A stretch of DNA of 64,000 bases from Echinarachnius parma (GCA_037951105.1 JBAMJV010003291.1:5001-69000); one strand, 5' to 3'; counted from the first letter of the stretch, positions 21,612 through 42,230 are shown. Numbers and translations are program-made. The notes: a model not told the origin generated them from the sequence alone.

Positions 21612-22144
21612 AAGGGTAGTTTAGTTTTGGTAGAGAGGGCGCTACACATCACAATTTGTTTGTGAGGTAATGAAAAACTGAGTGTCGAATTTGAGAGAAC
21701 ATGCAATTTTAATGGCAGAATAAACTTTATTTGGTCAAAATAGACCCAGAAATTGCTGAAATATCAATAAATATATCTGATCTTATAATTATTTGGGGCC
21801 CAAATAATTAGATGATTTTTTCAAAAAATTAAAAAAATGCTTGCACTTTTTCAAATTTTTTCAAAAGCGTTAAATAGTTGTTGATGGTCTCTCTATTTAA
21901 TCATAATTTCAATAAAACATCACATGCATAATTTTGTATGAAAAATGGTTGAAACCAATGCCTTTTTAGAAAGCGCCCTCTTGTGTTTTAATGGCACTTT
22001 TTGAATGATATTCGGGCATTTTACTTAGTCGTTTATAATTTTGTATACCTTTTGGAGCATGGTGGAGTTATAACTTTTAGTTTATAATGTTACTGTCCAG
22101 GTTTGGTTACTAAAGTTCAGCCTTACCAAAACTGTACTACCCCT
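21612..22144. mobile_element. Family-T1 TTAA MITE, absent from unit 2
   Basis: TTAA at 21608-21611 and 22145-22148. Central odd palindrome AATTATTTGGGGCCCAAATA (21787-21809). Unit 2 has an uninterrupted site near 45355-45358. Confidence 0.8.
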
Positions 22145-22462
22145 TTAAGATAAACATAACCAGTTTCGGCAAAAATCATGAAATCTTAAAAATACAATTA
22201 TTATCCTTTCCGGCGATTTTGTATCATTTACAAGATGACTACAACACACTGTGGCCACAAAAACGGCTGAAGACCTTTATGCCTTTGTAAAGGTAAAAAC
22301 CTGTGCCCCCTCATGCAAATGCAATACCCCCCCCCCCCCCTCCTCCCTGGAAATGTTTAGCTACGCCACTGGCTATAGAACGCGCAGTGTGTAGATTTTA
22401 CATGGCGCCTCTCTACGATCTCTTTAAAATGCGCCCTCTATGAACACGTCGACGCAATGACT

Positions 22463-31827
<9,365 letters not shown>

Positions 31828-31992
31828 AATGATGGGTACAACTTCAGCTCTTGACAAACCGACGTAGTTCTTATTTGTTTAGACAGAGACAGACTATCAA
31901 GTCGGCTTCCTCCTAAGGAATATTATTAGGCCTTGAATGATGCAGTGGACAAGCTGTATCGCTGCTGATTACCACCACTAATCTCTGCGGCG

Positions 31993-32047
31993 CCTTATAT
32001 GCGCTTTCCACGCCGCACACGTGACATGTCTAGACGTTTCTGATTGG
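31993..32047 (-). promoter_or_regulatory. Gene 3 core promoter: TATA, E-box, CCAAT
   Basis: On the minus strand: CCAATCA at 32047-32041, CACGTG at 32023-32018, ATATAAGG at 32000-31993. The spacing is that of a compact RNA polymerase II promoter. The start site would be near 31965, giving a 5' UTR of about 140 nt. All three elements are conserved in gene 4. Confidence 0.7.
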
Positions 32048-33070
32048 TTAGACTCTGCATGACCATGACTATGTGATAACCTTTTTTAAAGCTTTATTAA
32101 GAAGGTCATGAGAGATGGGTGAAAATCATTCACTGGATTTAGTCAACTTCTTATTTAGTTTATTTTAAATAAAACTGTAAACGAAATCACGTTCAAGCTT
32201 CACTGTTTTATACAAAGCAATAAAGCGTGAATTATTAATTTAAACATTAAAGACGCTCGTCTAGTGTCCAAAGAGTGACAAAGTAGGTGGCAATTTGTAG
32301 GCGTGAATTTAAAAGGTTTGAAAACCTTCGTTAATGTCAAAGTAACACATTAGAAGTCTAGTTATCGCGGTTCCTTTAACAGAAGGTAACGACAAGATGA
32401 TAGCAGATGTTATTTTGAATGAAACAACGACATGTTGTCAAATAAATCACACTAGAAACTCACGTTTGTCAGTCAACAAACAAAAAACTATTTCGCATCT
32501 GGCAGAAATTGACAGATTTTGATTGACAAAAAAAAGCCAAGTAATAACAATATAAATGGGATTAACTTTCACGTGGAAATCGATAATATCGATCGCAATA
32601 TAATTCAAACGTTCTCTGTCCTATATTTCACCTCTCTGTATTAATGAAGAGCTTAAATCCAAAAGGCGCTAAATCCACTTGTTCAACTTTTGAGTAAAGC
32701 AGGTTTCTTTGTCAAACTTTGTACTCATGCCTATGGGAATATAAATATGGATCGTCCTATATTTTGAATTTGATTGTGTAATTTGTCCTAAAAATTTGGA
32801 TTCTAGATAGTTACGTATTGCTTATCGATGCATTGATATTGCTAACTCAATTTTCATGGAAATTAGTGGATTTAGCGCCTTTTGGAACTATGCTCTGTAT
32901 TTCGCACTACTCAAGGGGAACCTTGTGACAGGAAGTATTGAAATTGAATTTGAAATTGTCTTTGAGATGTATTCTTTCTTTGTTTAATACATTATGTTTT
33001 TGTTATTATTGCGGTAATTAAGATGAATATTCTCATTTTCAATATGTGTATACATTGTTTGTATTGTTAC
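32048..33070. other. Upstream of gene 3; one MITE, no gene
   Basis: Duplicated in unit 2. Contains the uninterrupted CCAAAAGGCGCTAAATCC MITE (32641-32893). Confidence 0.5.
32641..32893. mobile_element. Uninterrupted CCAAAAGGCGCT MITE, absent from unit 2
   Basis: CCAAAAGGCGCTAAATCCACTT near the left end is inverted at the right (GTGGATTTAGCGCCTTTTGG). Unit 2 reads through at about 54915-54930. Confidence 0.75.
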
Positions 33071-33077
33071 AATACAA

Positions 33078-33300
33078 TGGGTGGTTCAGTTTTGGTAAAA
33101 ATGGCGCTGCATGAAATAATTTTGTTGTGAGATAATGACAAACTGAGTGTAAAATTGTAACGAACATACAGTTTTAATGGCAGAATAAACTTTATTTAAT
33201 CAAACTCGGTTCAGAAACGGCTGAAATATCAATAAATATATCCGATCTGAATAAATCTGAGCCCAGATTTATTCGATGATTTTTAAAACAATTTTAAAGA
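33078..33300. repeat. Family-T1 MITE fragment
   Basis: Left half of a T1 element (GGTTCAGTTTTGGTAAAAATGGCGCT) up to the palindrome AATAAATCTGAGCCCAGATT. Confidence 0.6.
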
Positions 33301-33309
33301 TTTTACTTA

Positions 33310-34760
33310 CAATTATTGTTCGTTGTCTCACGATGTAGACGTGTATAATACAGCGACGTTTCGACCGCTCCTGCTGGCCTTTATCTAGCTGAGTGAAGGT
33401 GGTGCGTTGCGTGGACGCAAGTTATAGCGTTATCTATTTCGATGCCGCTGTCCCTGTTTAAAGGGTACCACCACCCAAAAATAGTATTCTTATTAAAGAA
33501 AGGTAACATCTTTAGTATTCCATTCCATCAACAAGTTCACAAGAATATGTTTCCAGAAAGAAAAAAATGTAATTGGAAACGCATCACCATTCTAAAGCAT
33601 GCGTTCATGCGGTCTGAATTACGCAGACTGCTATGTGTGCGGTGAATTGCAACGTGTGCAGAGCGAACGAATCGCCCGGGAATCTATTGTTTACAAACGT
33701 GCGCGTGAATAGCATTGGCGCACTCGCAAATGGTTGGCCCGTATGGAACCAGGAAATAGCAGTGGTTCCGTAAGTGGTGGAAACTAATTGCTTTGTTTAT
33801 GAATTACACAACCCTTTGCAAAATGTTGGGTATCTATTTGTTATCACAAAACGGTACCAACACATATAATAATGTGTTGTTCTTTGCCTGGTGGTCCCCT
33901 TTAAGTTGTTTTCGTCCAAACGGATTTGCACTGCCTCCTTAACACGGCGTGCATACCAATGCTGATCCGATTCGATGCACCGGACTCTGCTCCAATCCGG
34001 GCGGTGCTCCGAATCCCACGCATGTTCTGCTACTGCTGATGTTTCAGTGTGCCTCAGTCTTACGTCTCGTTTATGTTCTGTTAGTCTCTCACCGATAGGT
34101 CTACCTGTTTCTCCAATGTAGACTTTGTCACAGCTTTGACATGGAATCCTGTACACTACGCTGTCACGTCTGTCAGGTGGGACCGGATCTTTCGGGCGGA
34201 CGAGGTAGTGTCGGAGAGTGGTGCCCGACTTGAAGATGGTCTGGATCCCATGTGCCTCCAGACGTCGCCTCAGTGCTTGTGAAACACCGTCCACGAAGGG
34301 AAGGATTGTCCTGAATCTGAATTCCTTAGGTTGCTCGGGTGGTGCACGTCGGGGCTATGTGGCTCTACGCAGGAATGGTTTAGGGTATCCATTGCATGTG
34401 AGGGCGGAATTTACATGGCGTTTCTCTGTTGACGTGCCCCCTGGTCTAGTCAAAATCCGTGATGCCCGATCATGCAAACATCTTACCACACCTCGTTTGA
34501 CGGATTCGGGATGATGGGAATCATATGCGAGATATTGGTCCGTGTGTGTGGCCTTCCGGTATACTGTGGTGGTGAGCCTGCCATCTGTCTCTCGGTGTAC
34601 AAGGGTGTCAAGAAAGGCATTGGTCAGACAATGAACAGACAACAAGCCTCCATCCGCTTTACAATGGAGACCGAGAAAGAAAGGACCATTGCCTTTCTTG
34701 ACACCCTTGTACACCGAGAGACAGATGGCAGGCTCACCACCACAGATGTCCTGTAAACAG
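33310..34760 (-). pseudogene. Penelope-like element: RT remnant and GIY-YIG endonuclease
   Basis: Minus strand. The RT C-terminal part lies at about 34690-34440 (motifs F-L-D-T-L-V-H-R, Y-R-K-A-T-H-T-D-Q-Y-L, H-P-x-S-V-K-R-G-V). After a frameshift, 34294-33906 encodes a linker and a GIY-YIG domain (V-Y-R-I-P-C, C-D-K-V-Y-I-G-E-T-G-R, L-T-E-H-K-R-D). Penelope-like elements couple an RT related to telomerase with a GIY-YIG nuclease. The ORF runs into a TTAA MITE at 33900; past the MITE the frame resumes with N-R-D-S-G-I-E-I and stops. A piece of the RT is duplicated in inverted orientation at about 34555-34745. The copy is inactive. Confidence 0.8.
33462..33900. mobile_element. Family-T6 TTAA MITE, 439 bp, inside the Penelope-like ORF
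   Basis: Starts AGGGTACCACCACCC after TTAA (33458-33461) and ends TGGTGGTCCCCT before TTAA (33901-33904). Other ends of the family are at 1-40 and from about 51573. Confidence 0.85.
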
Positions 34761-34843
34761 TCTCTGTACCGGCTTGAGCATGCATATACTTTTACGAGAG
34801 CCAAACATATATACAAACAAAATTTCAATACAAACTCTTAGTA

Positions 34844-35200
34844 TTATATGGGCAATCTCCCGGTTATTCTTACATAATCAACAAGAGCTTGTTGGAGGGG
34901 TCGCTCTAAAGAATTTAACAAAGTCATTATTTTTCCTTCTTCATATAAACCTGTTTCAGCCATCGACATGGCCCTTTGAACTATATACTCTGGGCACTGA
35001 CACAAAAAATGTGTAATAGTAAGCAAATAATTACCGTTGGTGAAGGTGATGGGACAATCTATCACTTCCAAGGCGATCTGGATGTAGCTATCTTTCCGAA
35101 GCGAAGCTGAGGAAAGATAGCGTATACATTCAGATCGCCGAGGAAGTGATAGTTTGCCATCGCCTGAAACCAAAAGGTGATTATTTGCTTTATATTCCAC
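34844..35200 (-). pseudogene. LINE C-terminal tail fragment, minus strand
   Basis: The motif T-H-F-L-C-Q-C-P-E-Y with an upstream basic-hydrophobic stretch resembles the zinc-knuckle tail of RNase H-bearing LINEs. 35053-35155 forms an imperfect hairpin, so part of it may be rearranged. Confidence 0.45.
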
Positions 35201-35676
35201 ATCGAACGGTAGATCTAGTCTATAAGCAGGCCTAGTCTAACGCAAGTCTTAATTACAGTGATGTTACTACTACGACGTTTGATCTACTTACCAACATCAA
35301 TGTTATTCCAATTTCCAATGTGTATGTTGTTTCCAGCATTCGCAATAATCTTGGAACACTTTACTTTCACTCTCAAGCAAAAAAAGTTCCATTTCAGCTC
35401 CGTTAGAACTCAAATCTTACGTCGAACAACAGAACAAGCAATTAAACAATAACAACGCAGCAAACCGTGTACTGTTATATATACTATGTACGATACGTAT
35501 GCTGCATACACAGTGCATGCATAGCGTATGAGCTTGAACAGTGTGCTACGTACGTGTATGCACAACGAATACAATTAAATTTGTAATTCGCGCGCATAGA
35601 GAACCCCGCCACATCATTTGGGTACGGAATTTGACTAGCCACACACGAGCTCCACAGTCAAGTCAATGCAACCGCA

Positions 35677-35738
35677 GTGAAAGTGCGTTGCACTCACTAG
35701 ATAGTACTTTTTATCTAGTGAGTGCAACACACTTTCAC
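35677..35738. repeat. 62-nt hairpin
   Basis: Arms of about 26 nt (GTGAAAGTGCGTTGCACTCA and its inverse) with a loop of about 9 nt. The size suits a microRNA precursor, but the near-perfect pairing also fits a small foldback element. Confidence 0.5.
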
Positions 35739-35842
35739 CAAAGATATCTACAAAGTGTAACGAAGTTTTCTTCTCCCATCAATGATGGGCGAAACTATGC
35801 TTCATCACGTGATTAACTTTTGACCAATCGTAGAGCCAGTTA

Positions 35843-36316
35843 TTAGTATGTGGAATATAATTTCAAATATACCCTCACAATTAGGGCAATACCCAGTATC
35901 GTGTTTTTAAATACACATAAATTTACATTTAGACCAATGTTTCCCATTCTTAAACAGTGCAATATACTTTCGTTTTTTCTATTATTTAATTTACATATGT
36001 ATATACTTTTAACATTTTTGTTGCACATCTTTAAGACATGATTCAGTTCCTTCCCATCTTGTCTGCCATTTAACATACATTCGTTTCCTTATAATACTAT
36101 TAATTTCATACCTTGCTAATTTATTGTCAATTTCTATTTCTTTTTTCAAACCTCGTTTCGCTTCTATATCCACAATCTCATTACCATTTAGTCCACAATG
36201 ACTGGGAATCCATTCAAAAAACACGAAAATCCTTTTATTATTCAATTGTGAACACAAATTAAAAATTTCATATACAGGAAGTTTATCTTTGTGACTCTTT
36301 ATTGCTTGTAAAGAAC
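35843..36316 (-). pseudogene. LINE RNase H domain and zinc tail, 3' part
   Basis: Minus strand. S-S-L-Q-A-I-K-S near 36316-36290, then W-I-P-S-H-C-G-L-N-G-N-E near 36215-36180, are RNase H motifs. Downstream, R-M-G-N-I-G-L-N and, after a frameshift, T-G-Y-C-P-N-C-E-G (near 35895-35870) form the usual zinc-knuckle tail. The domain continues upstream at 41574 after the 5.2-kb insertion. Confidence 0.75.
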
Positions 36317-36929
36317 TTAAAGTGATGCAGGTAAAGTGTAAAATTCTGCCGAAAGAGACATTTGAGACTTCAATCCTATGTCAATATCATTGTAATATAC
36401 AATTGAAGGATTTGTGAAAGTTTGAAAGAAAATGAAAACCGTTTACCTCGTGAAAAAAGGGAATATTGATTTCATATTTTATCACCGAAAACTGATGGCC
36501 TACCGTAAATTTATCAGAGGAATGATGGTCCGGCCGTTGATATGCGCACCCGTACATGTACACATCGGCTCAGCTCAACAGTCGCGGTACATCGGGTATC
36601 ACACTATCGCCCCTCCCACAGTAGGGAGCTTTTGCAACTTTTCAGCCGAAAAAAATGTGCAGTGTGTTCCATACCTTGGAATATACTAGAATTCAAGAAA
36701 GCATGACCTCCTACATGATTGAAACCATTATAGAAACACAAACAGGCATACACCCTACATGCATGTCTCTATAGGCTACATATGGGGAGGGTATGTGGGT
36801 AGATTTTTTGTATGTATCACTTTAGAAGTATGCTAGTTATGCAAAGGAGAGATATCCCCCACCCATCACCCTGTCATACCCCCAATCTATTCCTGTGACG
36901 TTTTGTATTTTTATGGCAAATTATTAGAG

Positions 36930-36948
36930 GGGGGGGGGGGGGGGGGGG
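36930..36948. repeat. Poly-G run
   Basis: About nineteen consecutive G within the 5.2-kb element. Confidence 0.8.
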
Positions 36949-37133
36949 TGCGCCCCCATGCAACATCATGTAGAGGTTGCTCCCCCTGTACTCCTTATTT
37001 TTTAATAACAAAGTGAATGAAAGATGTAGATTGTCAGACAGTGTGAGCACATTATATATAATGCAAATATTTTATCTTTTGTGTCAACCAGTTGCAAATA
37101 ACTACAAGTCTGTTTTTTGTTAGTATCTAACAT

Positions 37134-37134
<1 letters not shown>

Positions 37135-37198
<64 letters not shown>

Positions 37199-37216
37199 CA
37201 CACACACAAACACACA
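37135..37216. repeat. (CA)n microsatellite
   Basis: Dinucleotide run of about 60 bp with edge interruptions. The minus frame across it is an artefact. Confidence 0.85.
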
Positions 37217-37270
37217 CTCACACATACTCTGCGGATACATCACTACACAGAGCCCACATTTACAGTCAAG

Positions 37271-37442
37271 TACAGTCAAACCTGTTATAGCGGCCACCTT
37301 TTTATAGCAGCAAACCTGCCTATAATGGCCACCAAACATGATCCCTTGCAGAGAAAAGGAATGTAATTGAACCTGTCTATAGTGATCACCTTTCTACTGT
37401 GGCCACTTTTATTGGCGGTCATGGTACACAGGTTTGACTGTA
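37271..37442. mobile_element. 172-bp TIR MITE with TACAGTCAAACCTG ends
   Basis: TACAGTCAAACCTG at the left and CAGGTTTGACTGTA at the right, with GCGGCCACC/GGTGGCC-like inner repeats. TA target fits a Tc1/mariner-type MITE nested in the 5.2-kb element. Confidence 0.75.
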
Positions 37443-38499
37443 CATTTTCATGCTTCTAGCCATTTTCCCCCTTTGTATAAGTACCTGGTACTATGTGTGC
37501 ATTTTTTACATTTCAAACTAACAAAATCGCCTGTTTGTTTAAATGTATGCTTGTAAATTGTACTTTTTTGAAGAAGGATTTACAGTGAAATTTGAAGCAA
37601 TGCAAATGGTTGAATAACTTGGGTATTTACACAGCATTTTCACATTTAATGAAAATCAATTATATAACATACTTTTTTTAACAGTTGTTTCTGCATTTAT
37701 TGAAAAATGAAATACAAAGTATCCAAATAACAATAATTGCATAATGCAATTATTTTTAAAAACTTTTAAAAAAATTGAAATACTGGGTGATTAATTCAAC
37801 TTTTGGATGTGTGCAAATCATGTAGTCTCTGTGAATGTGTCTCATACATTGTCCACCTAGCCATTTGGTTGATCCTGATCTATGACAAATACAATTGAGT
37901 TGGCCGACCCTTCATTACCCTGCATATAATAGGGCAAGCCTCTGTGAATCCAAGCAAAAGGAGGGTTAAAAGGACAATTGGCATAGTGATACACACTCAC
38001 ATTTCTTCATGGGTGTTATTAGGAACTTCAATCATACATTATATCAATAACCTTGTACAATTATTCTGAATCATATTATTTATTATTATTTCATCTGAGA
38101 AAAACAATGGTTTGTTTGAGTTAAAAAATGACAAATTTATGTCATAATAATTTATTCCATACTGCCCACTGATTTGAACTACAAGTTAAAAACATCCTGT
38201 AACATAGATACAGTGGAACCTCCTAACAAGAGGTACCGGATACAGCGATGATAATTTTACACGTCAAGGATCTTTGTATTTTATTATTTTTAAGCCCAGA
38301 CACAAGATATCTGACAAAAGGAATTCAATCCAATTGTGCCCGAGGTGCTTGTTATAATTAGGTTTTGTTAATTTTTGCCAAATTTTGTGCGTGAATAAAA
38401 GAACTGTTTATGCTATATATGAATTTGAAGGCCTTATTGGTAGGGCCTTAATTTGGCATCAGCATGATGATGGATATGTGGGCAATCACTGGCCGAACA

Positions 38500-38760
38500 T
38501 CCCTGCCACTTTCCACGGTTGACGTCCACCTCTACCATGTCTGATACGCTAGAAGTCCTGCTCCAATATTATGGTGTTTTCGCTCAGCGACGTACAGAGC
38601 TTTCAACGACGCAGGGAGCGATCTATTGCCCCGTCCGCCGCGCTCAAATAACTTTCGTTTACAAGCAGTTCCGCTAATTTGGTGAAGGCGGACGTACATT
38701 CGAAGACTGCATGACGTCACATCTCGTTGTCACAAGCAATGTATAGACAACGCATGGCTG
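38500..38760. other. GC- and CpG-richer stretch inside the 5.2-kb element
   Basis: Short frames exist on both strands (for example a minus frame of 62 codons at 38532-38720) but no domain was recognised. It could be a degraded coding or promoter part of the element. Confidence 0.25.
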
Positions 38761-38986
38761 GCTTGTATTGTTAACACGCCAACTAATTGTCTATGTACTA
38801 CACGTGATAGCAATGTGATGAATGTTTACCTCGCTACAAGCGTGTTGATTGGTTGACCATAGAGCTGTATCGTGTGGTCGCATAATAATTGGCATAATTC
38901 TGACCAAAGTGTGTCGCAGATTTAAACGGTCGGCCCACTGTTACTGTAGGAAGTTCTTGATTTCGCATACATGAAAGCCTGCTAGC

Positions 38987-40026
38987 TTAGGTCCTTGCTA
39001 ATGGATGTTGTGGGTCCCTTCCTGCATGGCGACTGAAGGGTCTGCTAGAACTTGGGTGTTGGCTGCCTGGTTGTTTGTTCTGGGTGGTGTGGTGTCGTGG
39101 GTGTGTAGAGTCTTGATGGGTCTTGAAGAAATCTATAGAGAGGGTGAGATTTGTGAGAAAAGGAACGTAATAAGATAAATAGTAATTTGTAAATCATGTG
39201 CACTTATTGTACAAAATGAACCACAAACTAATGTTATTCATGTAGTAAAAAGAGGATTTGATTCTAATCAACATGGACCAAATTTGTTATTTTCCCTTCA
39301 GTTTGTTATTCAGCTGCTAGGATCAAAAGCTACACTACTATTGACTCTAATTTTATTCCATTGTCAATTTTTCAGTATCAGTTTTCATCTGTTTTTCAAT
39401 TAGTATACAGTATACAGTATGCCTAATGCATTTGTCCTTAATAAGCAAAATAATAAATCTAAGGGCCACATTCTGAAAATCTTGCAGACAAAATAATATC
39501 ATGGTAAAATAATTGTCATCATTCTGAAAATGGTGTAAGGGAATGTTGATGCTTATTCGAAAATGCATTGTGAATCTTATCTCATGTCCAGTTATGTCTG
39601 CCCTTGTTTATTGAGATTTTCTGTTATAACAACATAACAATCACGCCAATGATAAGTTTTCAAAATATGCGCTCAATGCACATTCTTTCCTCCTGACATT
39701 TATCTATGTTGTTTTCCCAGTTTCGCATCCCAGTGAGATCACTTTGTGCAAGTATAGCAATTGTCAGACAATGGTATGCCAAAATAAACTCTCAATGATT
39801 TTGCCTGCTAATTTGAAGATGAAATTCTAGTTTCAGAATACAGATCTATCATTTATCTCTGTCCACAGTCCAAGAAAAAGGTTCTCAATGAATTAACTTA
39901 TACATAAGTCAATTGCGGTCACTGCACCAGCACCAATCGTGTGAGTCGTGTCAGCATGCACGTCCATTCTATCGGTACTCGGAAATCCTCTATGTATAAT
40001 GTCGAAGAGAACAGCCACATCCAATG
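38987..40026 (-). CDS. Possible two-exon 3' coding end inside the 5.2-kb element
   Basis: Candidate exon 40026 to 39904 (acceptor TTTTATAG, donor T|GTATAAG) reads D-V-A-V-L-F-D-I-I-H-R-G-F-P and A-D-T-T-H-T-I-G-A-G-A-V-T. It can join in phase 1 to 39132 to 38987 (acceptor CTATAG), which is rich in H, Q and S and ends with TAA. Neither piece is recognised. Support is only open frame plus matching splice phase; it may be chance. Confidence 0.25.
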
Positions 40027-40239
40027 CTATAAAATGAGGATAAAAATCAATAAGTTGCTTTATGATGGCAATTGGTATGGAAAGTCAATTTCCTTATGTA
40101 AGACAAAAAGAAAACACTGATCATCCAAGGTTTTTTCCCCAACATTTTGATTGCCAAGCCTAATATCTAATGAAAAAAACTTGTCCTGAAGTAAGAGATT
40201 TGCAGATTAGCCGGAATTTTCCATGGAGGCGGAGGCGGA

Positions 40240-40258
40240 GGGGGGGGGGGGGGGGGGG
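40240..40258. repeat. Poly-G run after GGAGGC repeats
   Basis: GGAGGCGGAGGCGGAG followed by about eighteen G. Confidence 0.8.
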
Positions 40259-40785
40259 TGAGATGGGTCACACAAGGGAGCATAGCTATGCGGCTTTGTA
40301 CGGCAACAACATGGGTGGGCCGGTACAGAAAGTTTGACATATTTGACGTAGTCGTACAACATTTCCGAAGCCGAGAGTATGATTTAGTATTGGTTTAAAA
40401 TTTTCGACATTTTCGAGGCCGAGACCACGGTTCTTCGTACTTTACGAGGTCAAAACCGCTAAAGTATCATCTCGGACCAGTACAAATTTGAAATTGGGAG
40501 GTGGATCAATCCACCCAATGCACCACCTGACCACCACAATTCACAATGACAATCATTTTTTTATTTTGCAACATTTCACTTTTGTCTTTTGAGTTTGACC
40601 GAGTACTACACAGACACAGTGCATTCCAGACCATAGACCTAACATATATACATCAAAAATGAGCATCGATAAAAAAAACCCACAACAAACGGATTACCCA
40701 TTCTATATCAAATTTGAGAAGGCCCATCTATATCTGGCATCATTTCATAATCATAAGTCATAACAAAAGAGATATCAACATAACT

Positions 40786-40900
40786 AGATCGACAAATCTA
40801 TTGCTTTCATGGCCTCTTTGACATTATCATTGTCATTTTCACAGTGAAAAAGACAATAATAATGTCAAAGAGACCATGAAAGCGATAGATTTGTCGATCT
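40786..40900. repeat. 115-nt near-perfect hairpin
   Basis: AGATCGACAAATCTATTGCT at the left is inverted at the right, with arms of about 57 nt and almost no loop. It is a young inverted duplication or a hairpin RNA source. Confidence 0.7.
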
Positions 40901-40976
40901 ACACTCAGACTTGAATTGCTGATTCTGTAATTGGGCCCTTGACTTGCGAGGGTGATCTACGTACCTTAGCCCGAGG

Positions 40977-41215
40977 CCGAGGCCGAGGCCGGGGCTTCGA
41001 TCGGCGCTGAGAACTCGATCAGTCCTAGAGCGAGTGCCCCGTCGTCTTCGATCACCTGCAGCTTCTCAGACTCAGCTCTGCATGCATCTCAATTATCAAC
41101 CAAATTGTTGTTTTTTCTCCTTAATGAACCTCTAGATCTCCTCCCAGGCCGCATTCTCATTCGCATTTCTTTGTCGATTCTCAAACCGTTTCTTCAACAA
41201 ATTTGCTAGTGGTAT
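40977..41215 (-). pseudogene. Possible Myb/SANT-like domain fragment in the 5.2-kb element
   Basis: The minus frame near 41215-41150 reads L-A-N-L-L-K-K-R-F-E and N-A-A-W-E-E-I followed by a stop, then R-F-I-K-E-K. This resembles the helix pattern of Myb/SANT-like DNA-binding proteins carried by some DNA transposons. A separate frame near 41085-40980 (E-K-L-Q-V-I-E-D-D-G) ends in an A-S repeat and a stop. Stops between them indicate decay. Weak similarity only. Confidence 0.3.
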
Positions 41216-41573
41216 TTAGTACACACTACTTCGCTCACATATCACTAGCTGTAGCTGTACGCGTATCGTACACATTATTACGTACGGCTCTGAACTCTAC
41301 GAACGTACGTCTATGACTGTATGCAATATAGCCGGGCGGGGATCGGTCACAATATAGCAGGCACGACAAGGTCAAAGGTCACCAAAGCCGTTAATTAACG
41401 TGATTGAAATAAAAGATTTAAATGATAATTATCTTCATACTAAAGGGACATTTGACAAAATCAAACCCTATTTTATTCTTCTTTTACCATAAGCTAAACA
41501 ATACGGTAGAAGAGAAACGAGGAAGCTCCAAGTAATTTTCGTGGAGTTAGACACTTTACAGGTATTACTTTAA

Positions 41574-41660
41574 AGAGTCGCTAATTGAATACGCGCGCTT
41601 TGGTCTCCATTCAAGACGCCCGATTCCAATTAAACGGGCATATCTTAAGCGTTAGTGCCA
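41574..41660 (-). pseudogene. LINE RNase H domain, 5' part
   Basis: The minus frame reads L-E-W-R-P-K-R and S-I-S-D-S-L up to the TTAA at 41573. It continues in frame as S-S-L-Q-A-I-K at 36316 after removal of 36321-41569 and one TTAA. S-D-S-L is the usual RNase H motif. Confidence 0.75.
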
Positions 41661-41859
41661 AAGTAAACCTGTTTGGGATAAAAACAATAATAATTCGCGG
41701 CCCGGGCCGGGGCGCGCCTAGGGATATTACGCCTGGGGCGTAATTTTTCATGTAGAGACTTGCAGCTCGGCACATGTTCCAAAGTGTAGCATCCGCTCCT
41801 CAAAGTCGTGTTTTCGCCGATTGGTGAACAATTTAAAAGCTTTTTCGTTTGATTAATAA

Positions 41860-42009
41860 CAATGTTAATCTCGAGCTGATCTCGAGCGACAATTCCGAGA
41901 ACATAATCTCCGAGATCAAGATCAAGATCAAGACCAACACCTTCGAGATCAAGAACATGATCGAGATTACTGATGCCGATCTTGAGACTGGTCTCGATCT
42001 CGAGATACC
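41860..42009. mobile_element. hAT-like element end with GAGATCAAGATC array
   Basis: The right end CCCAACACTG abuts CATCACAT of a T1 fragment, the same target as at 19.09 kb. The interior is a degenerate GAGATCAAGATC array, like 18720-18850. Confidence 0.5.
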
Positions 42010-42226
42010 CAACACTGCATCACATGCACAATTTTGTATGAAAAATGGTTTAAACCGATGCGTATTTTTTAGAGCGCCCTTTTGTGTTTAACGGCTCTTT
42101 TTGAATGATAACAGGCCTTTTTCTTTGTCATTTGTAATTTGTTATACCTTTTCAGCATTAGTCTGTAATGTTATTGTGCAGGTTTTGGTTGCTAAAGTTC
42201 AGTCTCACCAAAACGAAACTATCCCT
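42010..42226. repeat. T1 MITE fragment, unit 2
   Basis: Matches 19092-19332. Ends AACTATCCCT before TTAA (42227-42230). Confidence 0.7.
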
Positions 42227-42230
42227 TTAA

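Larger units (their letters stand above)
36321..41569. mobile_element. 5,249-bp TTAA element of family T4, putative long parent of the T4 MITE
   Basis: Starts AGTGATGCAGGTAAAGTGT after TTAA (36317-36320). Ends ACACTTTACAGGTATTACT before TTAA (41570-41573). About 255 bp at the left and 180 bp at the right match the two halves of the 549-bp MITE at 42231-42779 in the same orientation. The flanks are the two halves of a LINE RNase H domain, in frame once the element and one TTAA are removed. No long open frame lies inside. Possible split or decayed coding pieces are on the minus strand (see 40977-41215 and 38987-40026). Superfamily not assigned. Confidence 0.75.

Noticed and set aside
36432..36689. 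Plus frame of 85 codons
   Set aside because: Part of the left end of the T4 element, shared with the non-coding 549-bp MITE.
37002..37217. Minus frame rich in Cys and Val
   Set aside because: Translation of the CA microsatellite.
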